From contig OZ241738.1 of NCBI GenBank assembly GCA_965200925.1, forward strand, positions 1,798,001 through 1,862,000: a stretch of DNA of 64,000 nt, given 5' to 3'. Below the pieces are notes generated by a model that was not told the DNA's origin, did not search any database, and saw nothing but the letters and a program-made list of their open reading frames with translations. The stretch is from WTGU01 sp965200925. GTDB taxonomy: Bacteria; Pseudomonadota; Alphaproteobacteria; UBA828. Each line of letters starts with the position of its first letter. Positions within the stretch are counted from its first letter, which is position 1. The position numbers and the translations under genes are program-made. Shown here in pieces: positions 53,986 through 63,133 of the stretch.

Positions 53986-54861
53986 TCACCCCCTGTCGAG
54001 CCGTGCGAAGAGGAGCCAGAAGAAGCCGCCCAGGATGGGGAGGGTGGCACCCAGGATGATCGTCGCGAGAGAGAAGATGATCGGCACCTGCGATTGGTGC
54101 GAGGCCGTCATCGTCCAGTTGTAGATCGGCATCGTCGTCTCCGAGCCGCGCAGGAAGATCGAGCGCAAGAGCTCGTTGAAGGAAAGCAGGAAGCCGAAAA
54201 TCCCCGCCCCGACGATGCCGGGGCGCAGGATCGGGAACTCGATGTCCCAGAAGCGGCGCCACGTCGTCGCGCCCAGGTCCTGCGCAGCCTCCAGGAGCCG
54301 GTAGTCGAAGCGCGTCGCGATGATCAGGACGAGGAGCAGCGAGAACGGCAGCGACCACACCAGGTGCCCGACGAAGATCGACCACAGGCCGAGCCGCAGG
54401 TCCAGGAAGGAGCGGATGAAGATGAAGAGCGCGGCACCCATGGTGAGTCCCGGCACGAAGAGCGGGATCAGCGCGATCAGCATCACCCCGCCGGGCTTGC
54501 GCATCCGCGGCATGGCGCGCCCGACCGCGGTCGCCACGACCATGCAGACGAGGCCCGTCACCACCCCCATGGCGACGCTCTCGTAGAGCGGCTCCCCCCA
54601 CTTCTCGAACCCGCCCATCAGCTCGTCGTAGTGCTCCATGGTGAGCGGGTAGGGGATGCCCGAAAGCGGCCGCCCGCTGAACGACATCACCGCGAGCCAC
54701 ACCAGCGGGACGTACATCAGCAGGATGACGATCAGCCCGAGCCACTTGGCGAGCCCCGGCCAGAGCGGCCAGCCCGAAACCCGGCGCCAGAGCAGCGCGC
54801 CGCCGTGGCCGATCTGGCCGTCGATGGTCGCGGCCACCCTTCGCGGCGCCGTCCCGTTCAT
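53986..54861 (-). CDS. ABC transporter permease, polyamine type (PotC-like)
   Basis: A 291-residue permease with about six helices and the EAA loop LLEAAQDLGATTWRRFWDIEFP. It resembles PotC/YdcV. It overlaps the PotB-like gene by four bases (ATGA at 54858-54861). Its end lies only 23 bases from the end of the methyltransferase gene. An ATPase gene, normally next to such permeases, is missing here. Confidence 0.92.
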   Translation of the reverse strand: MNGTAPRRVAATIDGQIGHGGALLWRRVSGWPLWPGLAKWLGLIVILLMYVPLVWLAVMSFSGRPLSGIPYPLTMEHYDELMGGFEKWGEPLYESVAMGVVTGLVCMVVATAVGRAMPRMRKPGGVMLIALIPLFVPGLTMGAALFIFIRSFLDLRLGLWSIFVGHLVWSLPFSLLLVLIIATRFDYRLLEAAQDLGATTWRRFWDIEFPILRPGIVGAGIFGFLLSFNELLRSIFLRGSETTMPIYNWTMTASHQSQVPIIFSLATIILGATLPILGGFFWLLFARLDRG

Positions 54862-55778
54862 CGCCGCAGTGCCAGGAAGACGTCGCCGATGGAGCCCAGG
54901 CGGCGCGTCGCCAGGACCAGCAGAGCCAGGAGCACCGCCAGAAGGATGATGACGAACACCGAGAGCGCGGCGGCCGTCGGGTATTTCAGGTTGCGGATGG
55001 CGGCTTCGACCGAGGGCCCCAGCAGGTTGACGAAGCCGCCGCCCAGCATCTCCGGCTCCACCCAGGTCGCCATCAACGGCACCATCGTGAAGACGGCGCC
55101 GGCGACGATGCCGGGAAGCGAAAGCGGCAGGATGATATGGAACAGCACATGTCCCTTGCTCGCCCCCAGGTCGCGGGCCGCCTCCAGATACTCGTCGTCG
55201 ATGAGGCTCACGACCAGGAAGATGGGGAACACCATCGTCGGGAAATAGGGCGCAAGCATCCCGAAATGCACCGCGAACTCGGAGAACAGCATCCACTCCA
55301 TCGGCTCGGCGATGACGCCCGTCTCCATCAGCACGGTGTTGATGATGCCGTTCTTGCCGAGGATGGCGCGCCAGATGATCGTGCGCGAGGAGGGGTCGAG
55401 GAAGAAGGGGATGGTCAGCAGCGTGATGATCACCGCCTTGGTGGCCTTGGACTTGCAGACCTTCGCCAGCCACAGCGCGAAGGGGAAGGCGATCAGGAAC
55501 TCGACGACCGTGAGCACCAGGACGACGCGCAGCGTGCGTACCGCCGCGATCCAGCGCCCGGAATCGATCAGCGAATCCCAGGTCTTGAACGAGGCGTCGT
55601 AGGACACCTGGTAGTTCTTCATCTCGAAGAAACTGTGGGCGACCATGATCAGGAGCGGCAGGATGACGATGATCACCCATGCCGCCACGAACGCCGGCAC
55701 CACCCACCCGCCCGAGAAGAGGTTGGTGTAGCGGGCGCGAAGGGTGCCCATCAAACCCTTACGGGCCGTCTCCGACAT
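54858..55778 (-). CDS. ABC transporter permease, polyamine type (PotB-like)
   Basis: A 306-residue permease with helices at about 25-45 and further five, and the EAA loop LEAARDLGASKGHVLFHIILP. The order binding protein-PotB-PotC reads leftward from 57.1 to 54.0 kb. It imports a polyamine, amino acid or organic cation along with the binding protein 86 bases upstream. Confidence 0.92.
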   Translation of the reverse strand: MSETARKGLMGTLRARYTNLFSGGWVVPAFVAAWVIIVILPLLIMVAHSFFEMKNYQVSYDASFKTWDSLIDSGRWIAAVRTLRVVLVLTVVEFLIAFPFALWLAKVCKSKATKAVIITLLTIPFFLDPSSRTIIWRAILGKNGIINTVLMETGVIAEPMEWMLFSEFAVHFGMLAPYFPTMVFPIFLVVSLIDDEYLEAARDLGASKGHVLFHIILPLSLPGIVAGAVFTMVPLMATWVEPEMLGGGFVNLLGPSVEAAIRNLKYPTAAALSVFVIILLAVLLALLVLATRRLGSIGDVFLALRR

Positions 55779-55864
55779 CGGTCGCCGCGCGGGCCGCTCC
55801 GGTGTGCCACGCCCGCGCGAGCGGGCGGCGCGCCGGAGCGGCCGTCACTCGGCCGGCGGCGCGG

Positions 55865-57064
55865 TCAGGCGTTCAGGAACCGCTGCCACTCCTCTTCCAT
55901 CACGTCGGAGTTCGGCGCCGCGGGCTTGCCGAAGAACGGCTTCTCGAACTTCCGGTTGACCTTCACCTCGGTCCACTTGAGCTCGTCCACCTGCTCCTGC
56001 GGCCAGCCGTTCTCTTCCGCGTACTTGACGCCCAAGTCCATGTTGGGGCCGGCGTAGCCGCGCTGGATCGCCTGATAGGCACGGTACTCGCCCGTCATGT
56101 AGTAGTTGAGCACCTTGTAGATGTTGTCGACGTTGTCGCGCTCCAGCGCCTTGGTGTGGACGTAGGCGCCGTGGCCCCATTTGTAGTAGCCCTCGACCGT
56201 GAAGGCGTAGATCACGGTGCCCGGCCCCAGGATGTTGTTGGCCTCCTTGGTCGCCGGCTCCCAGCAGTTGATCAGATCGATCTCGCGGTTGCTGAGGAGC
56301 TGTACCTGCTCCTCGAAGGCCGCGTGCAGGGAGCGGAACTGCCCGGCGCGCTTGCGTTCCGCCGCGAAGTCGGCGACCACCCGGGCTTCTTCGCCCGTCA
56401 TGTTGGCGACGTCGGCGATCTCCGCCCGGCCGTGATGCTTGAGATAGTTGGCGACCTCGGGGCTGGAAAGCAACCAGCTGCGGTCCAGCGACACGCGCCC
56501 CTTGGTGTCCTCGTCCTCGAACATCTTGCTCCAGCCGATCTCGTCGAGGCCGTTGGGGTTGGCCCCGATCGCCTCGGGGAAGTAACCGAAGCTGTCCGCG
56601 TTGCCGATGACGGGGACGCCGTATTGCTTGCCGTCGTTGTCCTGGAGAAGGTCGGTGCGCTTCCAGTCGTCGGAGGTGCGCGCCCAGAGCGTCAGCGCCG
56701 GGTGGTCCTCGATGACCTCGGCGTAGTAGCCCTGCGGCCCGAGCACGTCCTCGGTGCCGCCGTCGAAGATGAAGATGTCATGGGTCTCGCCAAGGTCGTT
56801 CGAGATGACGTCACGCATGAACACGCCGATGTCGGCGTTGGTTCCGGTGAACTCCATCGTGATGCCGATGGCCTTCTCCATGATGCTCCAGTCCTTGAGC
56901 TGCGACGTCGTGACGCCGTAGCCCTTGACCGTCGTGGACGCGGCCTGCGCCCGCCCCGTCGCGGCCAGCGGGCCGCTCGCCGCGACGGCCACGGCCGCGG
57001 TGGCCGCCGTGCCCTTCAACACGTCCCGGCGCGAGATGGCCGGTTTCCCCCTCGTCTCGTTCAT
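55865..57064 (-). CDS. polyamine-type ABC transporter substrate-binding protein (Tat signal)
   Basis: A 399-residue periplasmic protein with a twin-arginine signal (SRRDVLKG at 10-17, then an alanine-rich helix to about 40). The PotD/PotF-like fold is seen in YGVTTSQLKDWSIMEKA, FDGGTEDVL, YGVPVIGNADSFGYFPEA, LINCWEPATKEAN and YYMTGEYRAYQAIQRGYAG. It captures the ligand and docks on PotB/PotC-like permeases. First gene of the incomplete transporter. Confidence 0.92.
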   Translation of the reverse strand: MNETRGKPAISRRDVLKGTAATAAVAVAASGPLAATGRAQAASTTVKGYGVTTSQLKDWSIMEKAIGITMEFTGTNADIGVFMRDVISNDLGETHDIFIFDGGTEDVLGPQGYYAEVIEDHPALTLWARTSDDWKRTDLLQDNDGKQYGVPVIGNADSFGYFPEAIGANPNGLDEIGWSKMFEDEDTKGRVSLDRSWLLSSPEVANYLKHHGRAEIADVANMTGEEARVVADFAAERKRAGQFRSLHAAFEEQVQLLSNREIDLINCWEPATKEANNILGPGTVIYAFTVEGYYKWGHGAYVHTKALERDNVDNIYKVLNYYMTGEYRAYQAIQRGYAGPNMDLGVKYAEENGWPQEQVDELKWTEVKVNRKFEKPFFGKPAAPNSDVMEEEWQRFLNA

Positions 57065-57496
57065 GCCGATCCTCCCGTTCCTCTGCGAATCCGGCCCCGG
57101 CTCGATTCCCGCGGCCGTCTCGCGCCCCGACTATACCGGATGGTGTGCCGCCGGAACACCGGCCGCGCGCGCCGCAGCCGCGGCATTCTACGAAGGCCGG
57201 TGCCGGAACAGCACGTGGGCGGCGAAAGCTCGGCGGTGTTGGATGTCGACTTGGCCGCGCGGCGCGCGATGGCGGATTCCACGGCGTCGACCTTCGGGTG
57301 GACATCCGCCTTGCAGCAGGACCGGTCGTAGTGGTTCCTGAAAGCCGCCGCGGCGATTCCCCGTATCCGCTGTTCGTCCCTATCGACTCTCCCCGGTCGC
57401 ATCGCTCACCCTCCGCGGCGCGCGCCCCCGACGAAGCGGGCAGCCGCGCGGGCGCCGGCATCGAGCGCCCTCCACCCGAACGCGCGGGAAACCCCG
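57065..57496. other. gene-poor stretch of about 430 bases
   Basis: I cannot support a gene here. Open frames on both strands exist (a 113-codon leftward one at 57061-57402 among them), but their products are arginine/serine-rich and lack family motifs. It may contain the promoter of the binding-protein gene and a worn remnant. Confidence 0.5.
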
Positions 57497-58099
57497 TCAG
57501 CGCGCGGGCGGGGCCGCCAGCGGGACGTGGGGGGCCGAATCACGCGGCAGCAGGCCGCGAAGCCTGGGGTCGTCGAAAACCTCCGTCTCCTGGCGGACGA
57601 CGGAGAAGCCGTGCTTCCGGTAGAAGCCGAGCGCGCGCGGATGGTCGCAGTCGCAGGTTTCGAGGATCACGCGGCACGGCCGGTGCCGCCAGGCAGCGGC
57701 GAGCGCATGGGCGAGCAGACAACCGCCGAGCCCCGTCCCGATCCGGGGACCGATCACGCCGAAATAGCGTAGCTCGACGTCGGGCACCGGCCGCCGGTCG
57801 AGCTCGGCGAAGCCGACCGCCTCGCCGGCGGCTTCCGCCACGTGGAGTTCGGTCGCGTCCGCCCGGAGATGCGCGGCGAGCGCCGCCTCGTCGAGCACCA
57901 GCCGCTGCCACCAGAGCCAGTCTCCGCCGACGGCCCGGTAGAGGCGAAGATAGTCCGCGACCGGCATGTCCCGCCGGCGGCGGACCGCGACGCCGGGCGG
58001 GCAAGGCGGGCGCGGCGTTCCGGGCACGGCGTCCATCGCGAGATGGGTCACCGCGGTGCGGATCTTGCCGGGCGGAGCGGCCTCCGGGTCCGCGGCCAT
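57497..58099 (-). CDS. GNAT family N-acetyltransferase
   Basis: This 200-residue protein has the GNAT core: FAELDRRPVPDVELRYFGVIGPRIGTGLGGCLLAHALA with the pyrophosphate loop around IGTGLGG, then RVILETCDCDHPRALGFYRKHGF. It acetylates a small amine or protein terminus. The N-terminal 40 residues look like added length and the start may be further in. It ends 10 bases before the SDR gene on the same strand. Confidence 0.87.
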   Translation of the reverse strand: MAADPEAAPPGKIRTAVTHLAMDAVPGTPRPPCPPGVAVRRRRDMPVADYLRLYRAVGGDWLWWQRLVLDEAALAAHLRADATELHVAEAAGEAVGFAELDRRPVPDVELRYFGVIGPRIGTGLGGCLLAHALAAAWRHRPCRVILETCDCDHPRALGFYRKHGFSVVRQETEVFDDPRLRGLLPRDSAPHVPLAAPPAR

Positions 58100-58109
58100 G
58101 GCCGGCCCG

Positions 58110-58877
58110 TCAGATGCCGCAGGAAATGCCTTCGTCGAGGAGCAGGAGCGAGCCGTGCGCCGCGCGGCCTTCCTCCGAGCAGAGGAAGACCGCCGCCGCC
58201 GCCATGTCCGCCGGGTCCGAATAGGTTCGGTTGCTCGGCGTGACCGCCGCCATGCCGTCGAGCATCTCCCTGTATTGCGGCTCGGTGCGGATCTTCACGT
58301 TCATCGGCGTCGCCGTGTTGCCCGGGAGGATGGCGTTCACGGCGATGTCGTGGGGGCCGAGCTCGAGGGCCAGGGCGCGGGTCAGGGCGTTGATCGCCGC
58401 CTTCGAGGCGCAATAGACCGAAAAGGTCTTGAACCCCATGACGCCGGTGACCGAGGCGAGATTGACGATCTTGCCGCCGCCCTGCGCGCGCATCAGGGGG
58501 GCGACCTCGTTGATGGCGAAGAACGTGCCCTTCACGTTGATGTCCATCAGGCGGTCGTACTCCGCCTCGCTGGTCTCGCCCGCCGGGGTCGGCTCGAAGA
58601 TGCCGGCCGAGTTGACCAGGATGTCGATGCGCCCGAAGGCGGCCTTCACGTCGGCGACGAGACGCTTGACCGCGCCTACTTGGGTCACGTCGGCGACGAA
58701 CGCCCTGGCCTCGCCGCCCTGCGCCGCGATGCGGTCGGCCACCCCTTGCGCCTTGCCGATGTCGGCGGCGCCGGCGACGGCGACGCGCGCGCCCTCGGCG
58801 GCGAACCTGAGCGCGATCGCCTCGCCGATTCCCGACGAGCCGCCCGTGACCAACGCGACCTTTCCTTCCAGCTTCAT
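58110..58877 (-). CDS. SDR family oxidoreductase
   Basis: A 255-residue classical SDR: GGSSGIGEAIA cofactor motif, NSAGIFEPTP, the catalytic Ser and YCASK (SVTGVMGFKTFSVYCASKAA) and PGNTATPMN. It oxidises or reduces a hydroxyl/carbonyl with NAD(P). It lies upstream of the acetyltransferase gene and is divergent from the acyl-CoA ligase. Confidence 0.93.
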   Translation of the reverse strand: MKLEGKVALVTGGSSGIGEAIALRFAAEGARVAVAGAADIGKAQGVADRIAAQGGEARAFVADVTQVGAVKRLVADVKAAFGRIDILVNSAGIFEPTPAGETSEAEYDRLMDINVKGTFFAINEVAPLMRAQGGGKIVNLASVTGVMGFKTFSVYCASKAAINALTRALALELGPHDIAVNAILPGNTATPMNVKIRTEPQYREMLDGMAAVTPSNRTYSDPADMAAAAVFLCSEEGRAAHGSLLLLDEGISCGI

Positions 58878-58984
58878 CTTTGCCCTCCCCGGCCGTCCGT
58901 GACGCGCGCCGCTATCCTATCACGCCGGGCCGCCGTGGAGGTGTTAGCATGGGGGGTGATAACTGACCGCGTGAAGGGACAGCC

Positions 58985-60613
58985 ATGCACGGCCTCATGC
59001 AGGAGATCCCGCTCATGATCTCGTCGTTGATCCGCTACGCGGCGGAGTATCACGGCGACCGCCCGGTGGTCTCGCGCATCGTCGAGGGCGCGATCCACCG
59101 TTATGGCTACGGCGCATGCGAGCAGCGCGCCAGGCGACTCGCCAATCTCCTGGGCCGGCTTGGAATCCGGCGCGGCGACCGGGTCGGCACGCTGGCGTGG
59201 AACGGATACCGGCATCTGGAACTCTTCTACGGCGTCTCGGGGGCCGGCGCCGTGCTTCACACGGTGAACCCGCGGCTGTTCACCGATCAGATCGTCTACA
59301 TCGTCAACCACGCCGAGGATCGGGCGCTGTTCCTCGACCTCACCTTCGTCGAACTCGCGGAGGGCATCGCCGACCGCCTGCCGACGGTCGAGCGCTACGT
59401 CGTCATGACGGACGAGGCGCACATGCCGGCCACCTCCCTTCCCGGCGCCGCCTGCTACGAGACCCTGCTCGCGGGCGAAAGCGCTGACTACGACTGGCCC
59501 ATCTTCGACGAGCGGACCGCCTCCTCGCTCTGCTACACCTCCGGCACCACGGGCAATCCCAAGGGCGTGCTCTACAGTCATCGTTCCACCCTGCTGCACG
59601 CCATGGCGGCGTGCCAGAACAGCGCCATGGGGCTTTCGGCGCACGACACGATCATGCCCATCGCCCCCATGTACCACGGCAACGCCTGGTCGCTGCCCTA
59701 TCTGGGCTGCCTCGCGGGCACCGGCATGGTCCTGCCCGGCACCAGGATGGACGGGCGGAGCCTCCAGGAATTGATCGAGGGCGAGGGCGTGACCTTCGCG
59801 CTCGGCGTGCCCACCGTCTTCACCATGCTGCTCGACTACCTCGACGAAAGCGGCAAGCGCGTCGATTCCCTCGAGCGGGTCGCCATCGGCGGCTCGGCGG
59901 TGCCCGAATCGATGATCGAACGGCTGGCCGACCCATATGGCGTGACCGTGCACCAGCTCTGGGGCATGACGGAGACCTCGCCCCTCGGCACCCTGGCGAC
60001 GCCCACGCCGGCGCTCGATGCGCTGCCGGAGGAAGAACGCCGTGCCGTGCTCGCCCGGCAGGGCCGGGTGCAGTTCGGCCTCGAGCTCAAGATCACGGGC
60101 GCCGACGGCGAGCCTGCGCCGCGCGACGGCAGGACCTTCGGCGACATGTCCGTGCGCGGCAACTGGGCGGCCAGCGGCTACTTCAAGGGCGAGGGCGGCG
60201 ACAGGCTGGACGCCGACGGATGGTTCCCGACCGGCGACGTGGCCACCCTCGACGCCTACGGCTTCATGCGGATCACCGACCGGACCAAGGACGTGATCAA
60301 ATCGGGCGGCGAATGGATCAGCTCGATCGACCTCGAGAACGCGGCGATGGGCCATCCGGACGTGAAGCAGGCCGCCGTCATCGGCGTCCGCCACCCGAAA
60401 TGGGAGGAGCGGCCGTTGCTGGTCGTCGTGCCGCGGGAGGGCCGCGCGCCGAGCAGGGAGAGCATCAACGGCCATCTCGCCGGCAAGGTCGCGAAATGGT
60501 GGCTGCCGGACGACGTGGTCCTGGTGGCGGAGATGCCGCTGACCGCGACCGGCAAGATCCGGAAGTCGCGCCTGCGCGAGATGTTCCGCGACCGCCCGCT
60601 GCCGGGCGCCTGA
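58985..60613 (+). CDS. fatty-acid--CoA ligase (AMP-dependent)
   Basis: A 542-residue ligase with CYTSGTTGNPKGVLYSHRS, GMTETSPLGTLA, TGDVATLDAYGFMRITDRTKD and the A10 lysine in TATGKIRKSRL. Length and SGTTGNPKG fit medium/long-chain fatty acyl-CoA synthetases or DMSP-type acyl ligases. The ATG is the first after GGGACAGCC; MHGLMQEIPLMISSLIRYAAEYHG is the usual family start. Convergent with nothing; EamA transporter follows on the same strand after 69 bases. Confidence 0.92.
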   Translation: MHGLMQEIPLMISSLIRYAAEYHGDRPVVSRIVEGAIHRYGYGACEQRARRLANLLGRLGIRRGDRVGTLAWNGYRHLELFYGVSGAGAVLHTVNPRLFTDQIVYIVNHAEDRALFLDLTFVELAEGIADRLPTVERYVVMTDEAHMPATSLPGAACYETLLAGESADYDWPIFDERTASSLCYTSGTTGNPKGVLYSHRSTLLHAMAACQNSAMGLSAHDTIMPIAPMYHGNAWSLPYLGCLAGTGMVLPGTRMDGRSLQELIEGEGVTFALGVPTVFTMLLDYLDESGKRVDSLERVAIGGSAVPESMIERLADPYGVTVHQLWGMTETSPLGTLATPTPALDALPEEERRAVLARQGRVQFGLELKITGADGEPAPRDGRTFGDMSVRGNWAASGYFKGEGGDRLDADGWFPTGDVATLDAYGFMRITDRTKDVIKSGGEWISSIDLENAAMGHPDVKQAAVIGVRHPKWEERPLLVVVPREGRAPSRESINGHLAGKVAKWWLPDDVVLVAEMPLTATGKIRKSRLREMFRDRPLPGA

Positions 60614-60682
60614 TCCGGGGCGGCGCGCCGCTCGCCGCCGCTGCCGCGCAGGCGGCGGTTGTGGCATGGTGCGCGCCGCGTC

Positions 60683-61597
60683 ATGCCCAGGGACCTGAAG
60701 GAGCGACCGCCGCCCCGGCCCGGCCGGGGCGCCCTCGAAGGCGTGCTCCTGATGATCTTCAGCTGCGCCTGTTTCGCCGGCATGTCGGCGGCAATCCGCC
60801 ATCTCTCGGCGGAGCTGTCGGTGTTCCAGATCGCCTTCTTCCGCAACGTCGTCGGCGCCGCGGTGCTGCTGCCGTTCATGGCCCGCGCCGGGTTCGGTGC
60901 CTTCGGGGCCGGACGCTTCCGGCTCTTCGCCGTGCGCGCAGGCATCGGCATCTGCGCCATGTGGGCATGGTATTCGGCGCTGCGGATGACTCCGCTGGCC
61001 GAGGCCGTCACCCTCAACTTCACCGTCTCGCTGTGGATGATCCCGGTCGCCATCCTCATGCTCGGCGAGCGGGTCGGGCCGCGGCGCTGGCTCGCCACGC
61101 TCGCGGGCTTCGCCGGCGTCCTGATCGTGCTGCGGCCGGGCGCCGACACCTTCACCATCGGCGGCCTGCTGGCGATCTTCGCGGCGCTGTTCTTCTGCGT
61201 CTCGATGGCCCTGGTGCGTCTGCTCGCGCGCGCCGAATCGCCGCTCGCGATCGTCTTCTACATGAACGCCATCATGACACCGCTTTCACTGGGCCCGGCG
61301 CTATGGTTCTGGACTTCGCCCACGGCGGCGCAGCTCGGCTGGCTCTGCGGCATCGGCATCGTCCTCACCCTCGCGCATTTCGCCATGGCCCGCGCCCTCT
61401 CGCGCATGGAGGCGACGGCGGTCGTGCCGCTCGACTTCACGCGGCTCCCCTTCGCCGTTCTGATCGGCTGGTTCGCGTTCGACGAGTTCCCGGCCTTCTG
61501 GACCTGGATCGGCGGCGCGGTCATCGTCGCGAGCGCGGTCTACCTCTCCCGGCGGGAGGCGCGCCTCGCCCGCGCCGGCCCGTCCGCGCCCGCATAA
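60683..61597 (+). CDS. EamA/DMT family transporter
   Basis: A 304-residue protein with ten hydrophobic helices in two EamA repeats (ALEGVLLMIFSCACFAGMSAAIRHLS and GLLAIFAALFFCVSMALVRLLA). It exports or imports a small metabolite. ATG at 60683 preferred over the earlier TTG/ATG at 60659. Same direction as the ligase and the following SDR. Confidence 0.9.
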   Translation: MPRDLKERPPPRPGRGALEGVLLMIFSCACFAGMSAAIRHLSAELSVFQIAFFRNVVGAAVLLPFMARAGFGAFGAGRFRLFAVRAGIGICAMWAWYSALRMTPLAEAVTLNFTVSLWMIPVAILMLGERVGPRRWLATLAGFAGVLIVLRPGADTFTIGGLLAIFAALFFCVSMALVRLLARAESPLAIVFYMNAIMTPLSLGPALWFWTSPTAAQLGWLCGIGIVLTLAHFAMARALSRMEATAVVPLDFTRLPFAVLIGWFAFDEFPAFWTWIGGAVIVASAVYLSRREARLARAGPSAPA

Positions 61598-61664
61598 GCG
61601 CGCCGCGCGTTTGCATCCGGTGCGGGGTTTGCTATGGAGGGGCGAACGGCAGCGGGAGCGGGCC

Positions 61665-62429
61665 ATGGACATCGGCGGACACACGGCGCTCGTCACCGGC
61701 GGCGCCTCCGGCCTCGGGGAAGCGACGGCGCGGCGCCTGGCGGCGGCGGGCGCCAAGGTCGGCGTCCTCGACAGGGACGAGGAGCGGGCGCGCGCGGTCG
61801 CGGGCGAGATCGGCGGCGTCGCCGCGGCCTGCGACGTGGTCGATCCGGCGAGCCACGAGGCCGCCGTCGCCGCTGTCCGCGCGGCGTTGGGCCCGGCGCG
61901 CATCCTGGTCGCCTGCGCCGGCATCGCGCCGGGGGCCAAGCTGGTCGGGCGCGACGGAACCGCCAGCCCGCTCGACAAACTCACCCGCGCGATCCACGTC
62001 AACCTGATCGGCACGATCAATTCCTGCCGGCTGGCCGCGGCGGACATGGCCGCCCTGGCGCCGCTCGACGACGGCGAACGCGGCGTCATCGTGACGACCG
62101 CCTCGGTCGCCGCCTTCGAGGGCCAGATCGGGCAGCTCGATTACGCAGCCTCCAAGGGCGGTGTCGCGGCGATGACCATCCCGCTCGCCCGCGAACTCGC
62201 CCGCGACGGCATCCGCGTGAACGCCATCGCGCCCGGGCTGATGGACACGCCGATGATGGCGAGCCTGCCCGAGCCGGTGCGCCAGTCGCTGGTGGAAACG
62301 ACGCTCTATCCCAAGCGCCTGGGGCACGCCGGGGAATACGCGGCGCTCGCGGCCCATATCGTCGAGAACCGCTTCATGAACGGCTCGGTGATCCGCTTCG
62401 ACGGTGCCCTCAGGATGGCCCCGAAATAA
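61665..62429 (+). CDS. SDR family oxidoreductase (3-hydroxyacyl-CoA dehydrogenase type-2-like)
   Basis: This 254-residue SDR has ALVTGGASGLGEATARRL, ACAGIAPGAK, VIVTTASVAAFEGQIGQLDYAASKGG and RVNAIAPGLMDTPMM, the pattern of HSD17B10-like hydroxyacyl-CoA dehydrogenases. With the acyl-CoA ligase 1 kb upstream it fits a beta-oxidation-like role. It ends before a decayed HEPN gene on the other strand. Confidence 0.9.
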   Translation: MDIGGHTALVTGGASGLGEATARRLAAAGAKVGVLDRDEERARAVAGEIGGVAAACDVVDPASHEAAVAAVRAALGPARILVACAGIAPGAKLVGRDGTASPLDKLTRAIHVNLIGTINSCRLAAADMAALAPLDDGERGVIVTTASVAAFEGQIGQLDYAASKGGVAAMTIPLARELARDGIRVNAIAPGLMDTPMMASLPEPVRQSLVETTLYPKRLGHAGEYAALAAHIVENRFMNGSVIRFDGALRMAPK

Positions 62430-62499
62430 CGCGCGCAGAGCGGGCGGCGACGAACCTGGCCGTGGCGACGCCGCCTCCCCATCGAAGCCGGCGGCCGTC

Positions 62500-62687
62500 T
62501 CATCCGTCACCGCGCACGAGCCGGGATTCCTCGGCGGTGAAGGAAGTTCCCGCATCGTAGTCCGCCATCAGTCGATCGTCGAAACTCCTGGCCAGATATT
62601 GCGACCACCGCCTTTCGACGCGCCCCGTGCGGACTGCAACGATTGCGTGGATCGGCGCCAGTCCGCCGCCACGACGTCACGATTCAC
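62500..62687 (-). pseudogene. HEPN domain protein, decayed
   Basis: A GTG at 62687 overlaps the stop of the MNT gene (GTGA). It opens with VNRDVVAADWRRSTQSLQSAR, the usual first helix of HEPN partners, then the frame goes off and stops at 62568. In another frame the DNA resumes as YLARSFDDRLMADYDAG and SFTAEESRLV up to a stop at 62500, which is a HEPN-like C-terminal part. About two thirds of the domain, including the RX4-6H catalytic region, is missing. The nuclease half of an HEPN-MNT module appears lost. Confidence 0.6.
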
Positions 62688-63019
62688 AGGACGGAGACCC
62701 CGTCGCGCTCCACGGCCTGCTGAAAGGGGTAGCCGCGTCTTCTCCGGTCTTCCCACTCTCCTTGGGTGTAGGCGAGAATCGACGGCACGGCGTCGGACGC
62801 CGCCGCCAACTCGTATCCGATCTCCCGCAAAGAACGCTTGATGTGGCCGGTGCCGTTCCCAACCACGAGAAGGACATCGAGGTCGCTGTCTTTCCGGGCT
62901 TCACCGCGCGTCTTGGAGCCGTGTATGACCATGCGCAGGACCGCGCCGGGATGCTGTTCGTCGAGTGCCTTTCGGTACTCGTCCAGCCAGGTTCGTTCCT
63001 CAGGGTGAAGAGCCAGCAT
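62684..63019 (-). CDS. MNT-type nucleotidyltransferase (antitoxin of an HEPN-MNT pair)
   Basis: A 111-residue nucleotidyltransferase-fold protein with the catalytic motif GSKTRG (34-39) and SDLD (45-48) giving the two metal aspartates, plus VLLVVGNGTG. Many are MntA-type enzymes that AMPylate and silence an HEPN RNase toxin. Its expected partner lies immediately downstream with a 4-base overlap but is decayed. The ATG at 63019 avoids a 16-residue basic leader. Confidence 0.82.
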   Translation of the reverse strand: MLALHPEERTWLDEYRKALDEQHPGAVLRMVIHGSKTRGEARKDSDLDVLLVVGNGTGHIKRSLREIGYELAAASDAVPSILAYTQGEWEDRRRRGYPFQQAVERDGVSVL

Positions 63020-63133
63020 CGTTTTACCCTTCGACGGTGCACGCCCGCGCCCGCGGAACCGTTTCACGCCGGGCGCGACGAGGCCCGCGTGCCGGGATCG
63101 GATGGCGTCAGCGGCCTGTTCCGGGACAGCCTT

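Noticed and set aside
57061..57402. 113-codon leftward frame upstream of the binding-protein gene
   Set aside because: Arginine/serine-rich product without a domain; not supported as a gene.
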